In this document: positions 54,330 to 64,000 of the stretch, piece by piece
How the letters are laid out: each line of letters begins with the position of its first letter
Position numbering within the stretch: the first letter of the stretch is position 1
Origin: Cycas panzhihuaensis
Lineage: Eukaryota; Cycadophyta
NCBI GenBank assembly: GCA_023213395.1
Contig: CM041465.1
Span: forward strand, 51,405,741-51,469,740
DNA length: 64,000 nt
Direction of reading: 5' to 3'
Position numbers and translations under genes: made by a program
Notes under the pieces: model-generated
What the model saw: only the letters and a program-made list of their open reading frames with translations
Told to the model about the DNA's origin: nothing
The model's database searches: none

Positions 54330-55255
54330 TTGTTTGAAGAATTTCGAGACGTGTTTGCATGGTCATATAAGGATCTAAAGGGTATTCCCCCAGAAGTGGG
54401 AATGCATCACATCGACTTGATGGAAGAAGCCAAGCCAGTGAAACAAAGACCATACTGCATGAATCCCAAGTATAAAGAAAAAGTAAAAGCAGAGTTGGAT
54501 AAAATGTTGGAAGCAGGATATATGAAATCGACTATAGCGACTGGGTGAGCCCTGTAGTAGTGTTTCCTAAGAAGAATGGGAAAATACGCGTCTGTGTGGA
54601 TTACAGACAACTAAATAAGGTGACAAAGAAGGATCCCTTTTCGTTAACCTTTACAGAAGATATTTTAGAAGTCGTGCGAGGAAACGAGATATATTCCTTC
54701 ACCAACGGGTTTAGTGGATATAACCAAGTGTAAATCACCCCGAAAAATCAAACAAAGACCACGTTTGTAACAAAATGGGGAACATACGCCTACAGAGTGA
54801 TGCCATTCGGTCTTACGAATGCTCCAGCCACATTTTAGAGAATAGTAATCAAGATATTTTGTAGAATGATCGGGGAAAAAGTGGCAATATTTCTGTACGA
54901 TTGGACATTATATGGGTTTATGAAAAACCATATGGAGAACCTTAGGGAAATGTTGCAAACATGCCGAGAGAATAAGTTATGTTTGAATCCAGAGAAGTGT
55001 ACATTTTTTGTACCATTTGGGAACCTATTGGGCCACATAGTGAGTAAGGAAGGATTGCTAACGGATCCAGGCAAGGTATCTGCAATCCTACATTTTCCGG
55101 TACCGCTCACGAAAAGGCAATTGAAAGGATTCTTGGGACTAACCGGATATTATAGAAAATTCATTAGAGGGTACGCATGCATATCAGGACCCCTTGAGGA
55201 ATTATTAAAAAAGAATGTGGAATGGGATTAGACTGAAGAACAACAACAAGCATTC
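54330..55255 (+). pseudogene. Gypsy-E: reverse transcriptase, truncated
   Basis: FAWSYKDLKGIPPEVGMHHI, KPVKQRPYCMNPKYKEKVKA, VSPVVVFPKKNGKIRVCVDY, RQLNKV, SFTNGFSGYNQ, YRVMPFGLTNAPATF. The catalytic box near 54890 reads FLYD, with one Asp lost. The thumb KGFLGLTGYYRKFIRGYA ends near 55230. Stops at 54731, 54836 and 55228 and a shift at about 54535 break it. LARD-B cuts it at 55256, and no RNase H or integrase is in the window. Confidence 0.93.
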
Positions 55256-55580
55256 TATTAGAAAATGCACCTGAAGCAAACAAAGTCGATAGGATCTTTC
55301 ACATCAGGTAGATAACAAGCAGGAACAGATCACACGGGACACCATATTGTCGTGGGAAACTCTTACGGGTGGAAACCCACAAATAAATAATAATTCACAT
55401 TATGACAAAATGATAATATTACAAAGATGGACTTTGATCTATATTTATAGATATAAAGTGCCAAATATAATTACAATTACATCCATTAGGTCACCACAAT
55501 CAAGGATATTCCTCCACATAATTAGGCATAAACATAGAAGGCCCACTTTACATTAGGTGGTATGGTCACATATTTTAACA
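55256..55580 (-). repeat. LARD-B 3' LTR
   Basis: On the minus strand it starts TGTTAAAATATG at 55580 and ends ...CATTTTCTAATA at 55256, one base off the expected CA. A TATA-like TATAAATATAG is near 55448. Confidence 0.75.
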
Positions 55581-58500
55581 TCCCCTCTTAATGTAAATGT
55601 GGGACAACAAAGATTATCATTGGGAATAAATCCCCTCTCAAGGATAACCTTACCCAACCCAATATGCACGAACGTCGATGTAGTGATCATCAGTTGGATG
55701 TAATGGTGGCATGCCTCGTATGTGCTCAATTCTTTGGAAATGCTCCAACAGACCTACAACCATACATCTCTCTCCGCACCTGACACTTTGTCCATTCAAC
55801 TCAGCCATATTCCTTTGACTAAACCAAGAGGTTGAGCCACGTGAATCGCCTCTTCAAGTCTCCGTTAAGGAACACTGATATGATATGATATGATACCCAA
55901 CTATCTGAAGCTACTAAGGTAAGGATCAAACAGACCATAAACATAGAGACTGGTGCTAAATATCTCATCATACCTTAATCCTTCTTCTTGCTAGAAATCC
56001 TATGCAACAAGTCTTCAAACTTGCAAATCGACCAGGTTCCTGCTTCAATACAGCTCTCCATCATGAATCTGTACTCACTGGAACGTTGGTATCTATCTCA
56101 AGCTTTGACTGGCATGCTAATCTTTGATCTTCTATCATCCTGCAAGTCTTCAACTGCCAATGGAACATGGGGTTGCAATCCATGTCTATACAACTAATAA
56201 CTCCTCATCATCAATCTATCACTGGGTTCTGTTTTCGTCTCAAGCACAATGTTAGGCAAACAAACCTCCACACTTGCTGAATAACAACTCATAAAAGTGA
56301 AGCAATGAAGGATAAAACTTGTAACCAAATGACACTCAGCATGATACTTTAACAACTCTTCAACATAACATTTAGACTGATCACAATGCATTTCCCCTAC
56401 AGATCACACTGTTTGTAAGCTAAACAACTGATACGCTTCAAGCTCTTGCAATCCTGCTGCTGCAATCTTTGTCTAAGATGTGTGCACTCCAATGCACCAA
56501 AGGAAACAAATGGAAGGCTTCTGACTTGGTCCAAACATACATCATGAGGAGAAATATGCCACAAACAGTCACAACAGGGGTACCCATACCTGTCCGCTAC
56601 AACTTCTTCCATCTAAACATGGGAGGCAAACCAAAACATGCACCAACCTCACCATCTACATCATGATACACACCAGCAATACAACCTTACAAGCCAACTG
56701 TTTATACCATGACAAAGGCATTACTGATTTTAAGGCATCTTGTCTTAGACCTTTCCATTTACACTTAAAATTTTATTAAGCATTCTATCTCGGTTCCACC
56801 TCAAACTTGTTCAGATATGCACCCATGTTGAACCAGCATTAATCAGGCCACAAACCTCATACTAACATCAATCCAACTAGCAAGGTATAAAGGTCCATCA
56901 TAAACGACAACCAATCATACAAGCAAATTCTGAACTTCATCACCTCATATACATCTGATGTAACAGAACTCGAATGTATACCATGAATAAACACACTCAT
57001 ATCACTGAATCAACCACACATATTTCACTGAATAATCACACAAATCGAACTTTGTGCAATGATCTATGCCAAACTCAAATAGTAACAGAGTTTGTAATAA
57101 CTTGCAGTTAAGGTATCTCATGCTCTTCTTCGCCCAACATCGCCTTCATACTCGCTCCCAACCTGCCCATCAAACTCACCCAATCATGCCCTTCTCTCGC
57201 CCTTAAAATCTGCCCAGCATACGCCCAAAACCTGCCATGTAGCACACATGCAACAAGCACCTCATTTTGCCTTTCTCATCGATCAATCATCTCTCATACA
57301 AAGAAGTAACCAGTCACCAACATCGCCTCATCTCGCCTATTCAAACATGTCCTTACTTGCCCCGTTCTCGCCCATAAAGAAGCATGCTTAATGCACTCTC
57401 TTCTCCACAAATTCGCCAACAAAATGTCACCAATTAAGAGTGCTAAATACATTCGAATTAGCATGACTTAATGTCGCCTCATATCACCTTATGTTGCCAA
57501 CATCTCTCATACAATTATATGCTAAAGAGCTTCACCATACATCACCAGCATGCCTCATAGGCACTCACATCATAAACACCACATTATATCATCAATAGCT
57601 TCGTTAAAGAGCATATAGCATTGACAGATATCAGATCATTTTTGCCTCTATAAGACACTATATAAGTCACTTCAAAAACCTTAAAGATATAAGGTTGATA
57701 GACCGAACAATAGTGAAAATAAGAAGCACTGTATTAAAGGTATCTTATAACCTTCAATCAAAACAAATTAATATGAAGAAATCAATATTAATGTTTGATT
57801 AAAAAGGGCGTCACCTTTAATCAAAAATGATTGATACCAAAGTCAATATATGAAGTTACAAAATATGACAAAATGCATTGAATGACATTATCAACATTGA
57901 CGACTTTATTTATAAATTAAATATCAAAACGCCTTGATGTTAATATTAAGAGTGACATTATAAAGAGGCAGCTCCAATTATTATGAACTACAGCGAACAA
58001 CATGTATAACAACAGTTGCTAAATTAGATGGCGACGTCAAAAATCTGTGTATATACACAGCAAGCACAACCAGGCGACTATACGCAAACAGAAGATTATA
58101 TACGCAGCAACTTTAATCAAATATCAAATGCCATGCCGCTGATATAATCACGGGCGATGATATAAACATGCAGAGACCATACTGGGCGATTCGATAATAT
58201 TTATCATTGACGAACAGTGGCTGAAAAAATGGTGACTGCAATTGATGAATATAAAGTCGTCAGACATTATCAACGCAGATTGGTGGAGGTTGCAACAATG
58301 AGACGCAGAGCATCACGCAGCGAAGGATTCATGTTGATGCAAATATGAAACGACGACTAGATTATCCTCACGGTTGAACTAAATATCAACGGCATCATAC
58401 ATTGAATTTATCACGCGAGAGGGCGGCTAAATAAATCAAACGACAACAACGAACTACATCAAGGGCGACCTACAATGTATACTATAGGGTTGATCGTCAA

Positions 58501-59248
58501 TCCACACACAGTGTGTTTGCACACTATACACGGAGGACGGAATGCATATTCAACTACGCGACCAAGGTGATGATAACAATACAACCACGACTCATTATAT
58601 CTCACACAAATTGCGATAATATCATTACACTCTGGGCGATAATATCATACACCAATGCAGCATGTGATAATTTCACACAAAATATATCCATCACACATGT
58701 TGGATAAAATTTCAATGGACAGACATACTGACTAATATTACAGGCGACAAATATTATCACATGCAGACTACAATCATGGTTGGACAACATAGATTCCACA
58801 AAAATGCACCAGCAAATGATTTAACATGTAGCAAACAAATATTTAGGAGCATACCTTTGTTTTGTTGACCGTATTATTGATTTCACGGCATTGCAACAGG
58901 CCTGCTAGGGTTTCTGCACTCTCCCATCGGCAACAGAGGGATGGCAATCGACTCTAGGGCATGCAAACTCAGTGGCAACGTCAAACGGAGATCTAGCACC
59001 TTTAGTAGGCTCAAACGACACTCACATGGCTAGCAACAAAGTTAAAATTCATCCACACACTTCCATATGGCTCAGAATACCTGCAAACAATGGATAGAAG
59101 GCTCTCGGGATCCACCATCGATCATTTGCACTCTGTGGTTGTTCTGCAGGGTTATCGGGCACGCCAATCTATTAAGGGCAAGCTAGCATGACCTGGCACC
59201 ATCGATTGGACCTCCGACAACGTTCATCTACCTAAGCATGACCTACAT
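55581..59248 (-). other. LARD-B interior, no recognisable gene
   Basis: 3.7 kb without domain-like frames on either strand. It contains scattered GGCGA motifs: on the minus strand at about 57120-57500 (seen as CGCC on the plus strand) and on the plus strand at about 58030-58760. A small GATAT tandem run is at 55878-55902. Confidence 0.6.
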
Positions 59249-59260
59249 GCTCTGATACCA
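59249..59260 (-). other. Primer-binding site left of the 59261 LTR
   Basis: Minus strand TGGTATCAGAGC, exact initiator tRNA-Met type, adjoining the LTR without a gap. Confidence 0.92.
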
Positions 59261-59545
59261 TGTTAGAAAATGCAACTGAAGCAAACAAGGTCGACAAGAT
59301 CTTTCACATCAGGCAGATAACAAGCAAGATGTTGAAAATCAGAGCAAAATTAAACAGAGAAAAGAATGTACATGTTTCTATTGAGATTCAATCTGCTTAA
59401 ATATACAACAGTGATGTGATGGTTACAACCACTAATGTAACTGATCACTCGGATACTGCCAAGTGGCATGATCTTATGAGTACATTAAGGGTGGGTCTAA
59501 CATGGCCCCCCTTTTCTTCCCTAGATAAAACATTATATTTCAACA
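59261..59545 (-). repeat. LTR shared between LARD-B and Copia-G
   Basis: 285 bp. On the minus strand it starts TGTTGAAATATAATG after the purine tract TTAAGAGGGGG of Copia-G and ends ...CATTTTCTAACA next to the primer-binding site. It is thus a 3' LTR for Copia-G and a 5' LTR for LARD-B. Confidence 0.85.
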
Positions 59546-60040
59546 CCCCCTCTTAATGTTTTATCTCTAAAAGTCCTATCTTGTCTCTTAAATATTTGAG
59601 CCTTTCTCTCCCAAGAGGTTTTGTCAGGAGATTTGCAATTTGCTCAGATGTCGGACAGTATTCCAAGTCTATCTCTTTATTCTGCACTTTTTCTCTTATA
59701 AAGTGATGATGAACTTCAATATGTTTTGTTCTTGCATGTAGAATTGGATTTTTGGTCAGCTTGATGGCACTTTGGTTGTCACATTTTAGAGAAGTTACTC
59801 CTTTCTCATTGTTGATTCAAGTCAAGTAAAAGTTGTCTTAACGCACGGCTTCACAGTTCTTGATGTGGTCGCTTTATATTCTCGCTCAGAGGAGAGAGCT
59901 CGTAGCTTGTTTCTTCTTGCACCATGAGATTGTCAAGCTCCTAACAAAAACAAAATCCACTTGTGGATTTCCTTTGTTCTTTGTCACCACCAGTGTAATC
60001 GCAGCACTGTTATTTCGATTGGATGCCCCTTTGAATATAC
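59546..60040 (-). pseudogene. Copia-G: RNase H
   Basis: Minus strand. Degraded ribonuclease H with several shifts. The tail near 59620-59560 matches the KPLG...F...G..D ending of copia pol, and the block for FIREKVQNKEID is near 59700. The catalytic Asp region near 59780 is only partly readable. Confidence 0.8.
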
Positions 60041-61125
60041 TAACTTGAGATCGTTGTTCCTTTGAGATATCTCGAATTCTTTTTGCTTGCAGGCCTCAAT
60101 TTTGGATTCTGCATATATCTTGATATTAGTCCTACTGAGTAGGATATGTCGGGCCTGGTGGCTGTCAAATAAATCAGACTTCCAATCATTTGTCTGTACA
60201 AAGTAGCATCGACATCTTTTTCCATACTATCTACCGTTAGATCACAATTTGTTTCTATGGGAGTTGTGCATGGATTGCAATTCTCCATCTGAAATCGAAC
60301 AAGCAGATTTTTGATGTAGTTACTTTGGGACAAGGTTATGTAGTTTTGATGTTGACCTATCTCCAGTCCCAAGTAATAATTTAGTGAACCCAAGTCTGTC
60401 ATTTCAAATTTCATTGAAGTTGACCTTTGATCCACTTAATTCCTTCTACATCATTCTCCGTAAGGAGCATATCATCTACATAGATAATAATTATTGTTAT
60501 CTTGTTGTTCGTTTTCTTACGCATGATCGGAGTCTGAGTTGCACCGAATAAACTTATTTTCTTCAAGAAAGTGATCTAATTTTGCATACCAGGCACGTGG
60601 CGCTTGTTTTAGACCATACAAGGTTTTTTTCAATTTGCAGACTAGATTCTCCTTTCCTGCTCAAAGATATCCTTCTGGTTGTTGCATATAGACCTCTTAT
60701 TCTAGTTCACCGTTTAAGAAGGCACTCTTTACATCCATCTGAGAGATTCCCCAACCTTGGGCGTGACCAAGGCTATTACTGTCCTTACTGTGTTCATCTT
60801 TGCTACTGGAGAGAAGGTCTCATCAAAATCTACGCCTGCTGTTTGGGTGTATCCCTTTGCAACTACTCCTTTCTTTGTTTTGTAAACCCATTTGCAGTTT
60901 ACAGTGGATTTATTAGCAGGTAGTTCTACTAATTCCCATGTTTGATTTTTCTTGATTGAATTTATTTCATTGTCCATTGCTTCTCTCCATTCTTGATGAT
61001 CTTTTGCTTCTTCAAAATTCTGTGGTTCAACTTTGCTTAGAAGGGCTCTTGACCTTTGCCCCCGGGTTTTCTGTTTTAATATATTCCCTTCTTCAACTAT
61101 TTTGATATACCATTTTGGCAACTTT
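60041..61125 (-). pseudogene. Copia-G: reverse transcriptase
   Basis: Minus strand. VEPQNFEEAKDHQEWREAMD, NQTWELVELPANKSTVNCKW, then directly VAKGYTQTAGVDFDETFSPV: about 15-20 residues normally between these blocks are missing. The catalytic YVDD is intact near 60475. The frame 60435-60040 has FEMTDLGSLNYYLGLEIGQH, NPCTTPIETNCDL and RPDISYSVGLISRYM. Shifts near 60730, 60640 and 60440. Confidence 0.93.
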
Positions 61126-61285
61126 TTCTGTTTCTGTGGACCTTCTTTTTCGATGGTGTCTCCTTGACCGGTTGACGACGATGAATCAGCTTGTCCTTCT
61201 TCTGAAGTAATTTCTGAATCATTTCCTTTTTCAGTTTCTTGGTCTTACAAGTAACTTCGATCGATTCTCCGCTCATCTTCTTGCA

Positions 61286-62041
61286 TTACTCGTGTCCGTA
61301 GCTTCGTTCCTTTTCATTTTCTATTACTTTAATTTGTGAAGATTCAACTGAGCTATCTTCATTAAAGACGACATCTCTACTCACATAGATTCTATTTGTT
61401 CTTGGATCTATGCATTTATATGCCTTTGAATTTTTACTGTATCCTATTAAGACACATTCTATGCTTTTTGCGTCTAATTTGGACCTCCTTTTATCAGGAA
61501 TATGCACAAATGCTTGACTGCCAAATACTTTGAGAAGACTTACATCAGGTTTCTGTCCTGTCCAAGCTTCTTCCGGAGTGATGTTCTTCAATGTTCTGGT
61601 TGGACTTCTGTTTATTAAATAGCATGCTGTGCTGACTGCTTCTGCCCAATATGTCTTAGATATTTTTGTTCCATACATCATGCTTCGAACCATTTCCATC
61701 AGAGTTCTATTCTTTCTTTCAGCTACTCCATTTGACTGAGGAGTATAAGGAGTTGTAACTTGTCTATGAATCCCTCTGTCTTTGCAGTAATTTAGAAACT
61801 CTTTTGACATATATTCTCCTCCTCCATCTAACCTGATGCATTTGATCTTCATTCCTGATTCTAACTCAGCTCCTGCCTTAAATTCTTTAAATGTTTCAAA
61901 AACTTCTGACTTATTATGTAAGAAATATACCCACACCTTTCGGGTGAAGTCATCAATGAAAGTTAAGAAGTATCTGCATCCATTAATTGACAGAGGTGAA
62001 ATTGGACCATAGATGTCTATGTGTATCAATTCTAATTTAGA
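61286..62041 (-). pseudogene. Copia-G: integrase, long open frame
   Basis: Minus strand, 247 codons without a stop. MIHIDIYGPISPLSINGCRY gives the first Asp, IRLDGGGEYMSKEFLNYC the second and NGVAERKNRTLMEMVRSMM the Glu. YWAEAVSTACYLINRSPTRT and CVLIGYSKNSKAYKCIDP finish the domain. The catalytic core is intact, but the rest of pol is not, and a TAG at 62042 separates it from the upstream frame. I call it part of a pseudogene. Confidence 0.93.
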
Positions 62042-62660
62042 CTAAGCTTTCCAAGTGCTTTCTTTAAAAGGAAGTCTGTGCTGTTTCCCAAGTTGACAAC
62101 CTTTACAAACAAATGTATCTGAAGAAATATTAGGTAAACCATTTACCATTTCTGACTTTTCCATTTGTTTAAGTGTGTCAATTGAGAGATGTCCATACCT
62201 TAAATGCCATACTTTATTATTAGATTTAAGAGCAGTACAAGCTTTTTCTTCCAAATAAGGAAGTACAGGATCTGACAGGAGTTTGTAAAGGTCATTGCAT
62301 CTGACTCCTTTTCCAACAATTTTTCCATCCTTTTTCATATCCAAAATGTGGCAATTCCCTTCTTCATCAAAAATGGTTCTCAAACCCTTTTTGCTCAGTT
62401 GGGAGACAGAGAGGAGATTCATTTTCAGATCTGGTACAAAAAGAACATTTCCAATTCTTTTTTCATTTCCATTCAGGTTTACTGAAATGGTTCCAATCCC
62501 TTTTATGTTAAGGGAATACTTGTCACCCAGCTCCACTGACTTGTCCATATTGTATGGATTCATGGTTTGGAACCATTCTTCCCAACTTGTCATATGTTTA
62601 GAGGCTCCTGAATCTATGTACCATATGTCTTTGTCTTTCATTCCGTAACCAATGCTGTGA
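62042..62660 (-). pseudogene. Copia-G: protease and pre-integrase domain
   Basis: Minus strand, open frame 62641-62042. IWYIDSGASKHMTSWEEWF is an intact protease active site, followed by VELGDKYSLNIKGIGTISVN, VLFVPDLKMNLLSVSQLSKK, DLYKLLSDP, WHLRYGHLSIDTLKQM and CKGCQLGKQHRLPF. It ends at a TAG right before integrase, so one base change separates two otherwise open frames. Confidence 0.94.
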
Positions 62661-63591
62661 TGAAGGCCGTCTCCTCTTCTTCTTCTTCTTCTTCATCCTT
62701 TCTTTGTCAGATCCGCCAATAGGTCGCTTTTCCTTTATAAATTTCACTGCCGTCTTTGTGGGCACCGATAAGGGTAGTGTCCACTTTGTCCGCAGATAGC
62801 GACATATGTCAAAGATTCTACAATTCTTTGGTGAAATGTCCATTCTTCCACAGCTTGTAGCATATTCTATTTTCTCCGCCGCGTCCTCCTCGGAGTTTGA
62901 CCAAAGTCCTCGCCCCTCCGAATCGGCGCTCGCTTGGTCCTCGAAATTGTTGTCTTCCTCTTGGCCCGAGATTCAATCTGGATGTAAATGCATCCTCCAC
63001 CTCAGTGTTTTCGTATCTTTTGTTTCTTTGTTCTGTCTTAGCAAAGAAACCTATCAATTCATCAAGAGTTAATTTGTCTAACCTATCACCGCTTGATAGT
63101 GTTGACAATTGTATCAAATGACTTTGGCAACCTTGCTGTTACAATTTCCACAAGATCTTGTTTAGATATTATGCCTCCAGCACTCAAGAGATTATTTCTC
63201 ACAGTGATGATTTTATGCATGAATTCTTCTACCTCTTCATTTTCTTTCATGTGAAGTTTGTACAACTCTTCTTTGAGTGCAATTATTCTCGCCTTATTCT
63301 TTTGTCCGTATAAATTTTCCAAGCATTTCCATTTCAAAAGCCCGATTCAATTTCTCGACATAAATAAGAACAGTAGTCCAAATAGACATTTTTAAAATGA
63401 GACTACCCATATTATTTCTTTCAATCCAATTTCCTAACTTATCATCACCAGCAGAAGGACGTTTTCGACCCTTCAAAGAATTTCCTGCATTTTCATCCTC
63501 AGAATGGTTTCCATTTTAATTTTCCATACATGGTAATTTGAACCAGTTAATTTTTCTGGTTCAGGTAGAGTGATGAGAGAGGAAGACATGA
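62661..63591 (-). pseudogene. Copia-G: gag
   Basis: Minus strand. The start ATG at 63591-63589 gives MSSSLITLPEPEKLTGSNYH, VWKIKME, the usual beginning of this gag type, but a TGA occurs after about 40 codons and shifts follow. ELYKLHMKENEEVEEFMHKI, LPKSFDTIVNTI, KLTLDELIGFFAKTEQRNKR and RLNLGPRGRQQFRG are clear. The knuckle region (CYKLWKNGHFTKEL) has lost two Cys. Copia-D gag is the closest relative. Confidence 0.92.
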
Positions 63592-64000
63592 TTTTTCAGG
63601 TTAAAACCTGATTTAGAGGTCTGTCCGTACGGCTGTACGGAATTCCGTACAAAACCCTAGGTGTACGGCCAAAAAACAAATGTACCTCAAATCGAAGGTT
63701 TCTCAGGCGCCGTTCCAAAACTGAAGACGGTTTTTCAAAAAACTTTCTCAGAAAAGAGAAATCTGACTTTGAATGAAAAACGGCGGCTAGGGCAGAAATC
63801 GGATTTGAGAAGAAATCTGAGAAAATACTGAAATAAATCCTTCGAATCGGCCTTGAATCTTGATGTACTGTCACTAAGAAGGGTTTAGGACAGAAATTAC
63901 CCGATATTGAGAGCAGATCGATGAAATTTCTGAGAAAATCTCTTGAGAACCGCGTAGACTGGTTCGAGGGCCTTTTGGCCTGCAAAACGGTCTCAGACGA
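63592..64000 (-). other. Copia-G leader, cut by window edge
   Basis: Sequence upstream of gag in the minus direction. The 5' LTR and primer-binding site must lie beyond 64000. It has a GTACGG-rich cluster (63626-63670). A 129-codon frame here has no family signature. Confidence 0.6.

Larger units (their letters stand above)
42674..55255 (+). mobile_element. Gypsy-E: 5' part of a Ty3/gypsy element of the Gypsy-B lineage
   Basis: 5' LTR, unusual primer-binding site, gag, protease, two gag-like segments and RT are in order on the plus strand. Copia-F interrupts gag (45254-51897) and LARD-B cuts RT at 55256. The right half and 3' LTR are not in the window. The shared primer-binding type, DGG protease, FL.DW palm box and gag-like pair place it with Gypsy-B. 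Confidence 0.88.
55256..59545 (-). mobile_element. LARD-B: non-autonomous copia-like element
   Basis: LTR-like ends at 55256-55580 and 59261-59545, an exact initiator-Met primer-binding site at 59249-59260, and a purine tract (TTAAGAGGGGA) beside the left LTR. The 3.7-kb interior encodes no recognisable protein. Only the last 60-70 bp of the two LTRs are alike, so the right LTR may come from Copia-G by recombination. No right-hand target duplication is visible because Copia-G follows at once. Confidence 0.65.

Noticed and set aside
42275-59260. Initiator-Met-like sequences as tRNA genes
   Set aside because: Only 12-13 bp match and each lies at an LTR edge. No cloverleaf can be formed, so they are primer-binding sites.
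61286-62029. Intact integrase frame as a functional gene
   Set aside because: Triad present and frame open, but RT, RNase H and gag of the same element are broken and a stop precedes it. It is a surviving part of a dead element.
63596-63985. Minus-strand open frame upstream of Copia-G gag
   Set aside because: Basic, without any gag or host motif, and it lies in the leader where open frames often occur by chance.

Overview
This window looks like intergenic DNA from a large seed-plant genome. It is AT-rich and almost entirely built from decayed LTR retrotransposons (Ty1/copia and Ty3/gypsy), with three small fragments of host genes of plant-only type. The high element load and deep nesting would fit a gymnosperm, but the sequence alone does not prove it. 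I see no intact host gene, no tRNA or rRNA gene and no bacterial feature. Nearly every frame is broken by transition-type stop codons and one-base shifts.

Layout. Labels are mine. 1-905: Copia-A 3' end and LTR (+). 966-7903: Gypsy-A (+, chromodomain type), interrupted by LARD-A (3306-7466, minus, TSD CAATA). 7904-9113: Copia-B gag piece plus LTR (minus). 9114-34460: Copia-C (minus), split twice. The first insertion is Gypsy-B (9957-26773, +), which itself holds Gypsy-C (18417-25119, +, TSD AGGAC). The second is Gypsy-D (28114-33723, +). 34461-37239: non-element sequence with a KRP-like and a PMT-like host gene fragment. 37240-37745: old LTR of the Gypsy-B family. 37752-41030: Copia-D, whose pol (minus) and gag-protease (+) halves lie head to head. 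41097-41641: LRR receptor-like protein fragment. 42287-42666: Copia-E LTR. 42674-55255: Gypsy-E (+), split by Copia-F (45254-51897, minus, TSD GAAGC). 55256-59545: LARD-B (minus). 59546-64000: Copia-G (minus, continues past the window).

Element logic. Boundaries come from paired LTRs, 5-bp target duplications, primer-binding sites (mostly initiator-Met type, TGGTATCAGAGC) and polypurine tracts. By eye, the LTR pairs of the inner elements (Gypsy-C, Copia-F) are about 98% alike. The pair of the enclosing Gypsy-B is clearly more diverged, as nesting order requires.

Most unusual. Gypsy-B and Gypsy-E belong to one lineage with a layout I do not recognise: after gag and protease, two further gag-core-like segments precede the reverse transcriptase, and the primer-binding site is not the usual initiator-Met type. 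In Gypsy-B, about 2 kb of extra coding sequence of unknown function also follows integrase. Gypsy-B-family LTRs carry a hairpin whose stem shows paired base changes between copies. Separately, the copia LTRs share a palindrome built from two facing TTGAC cores.
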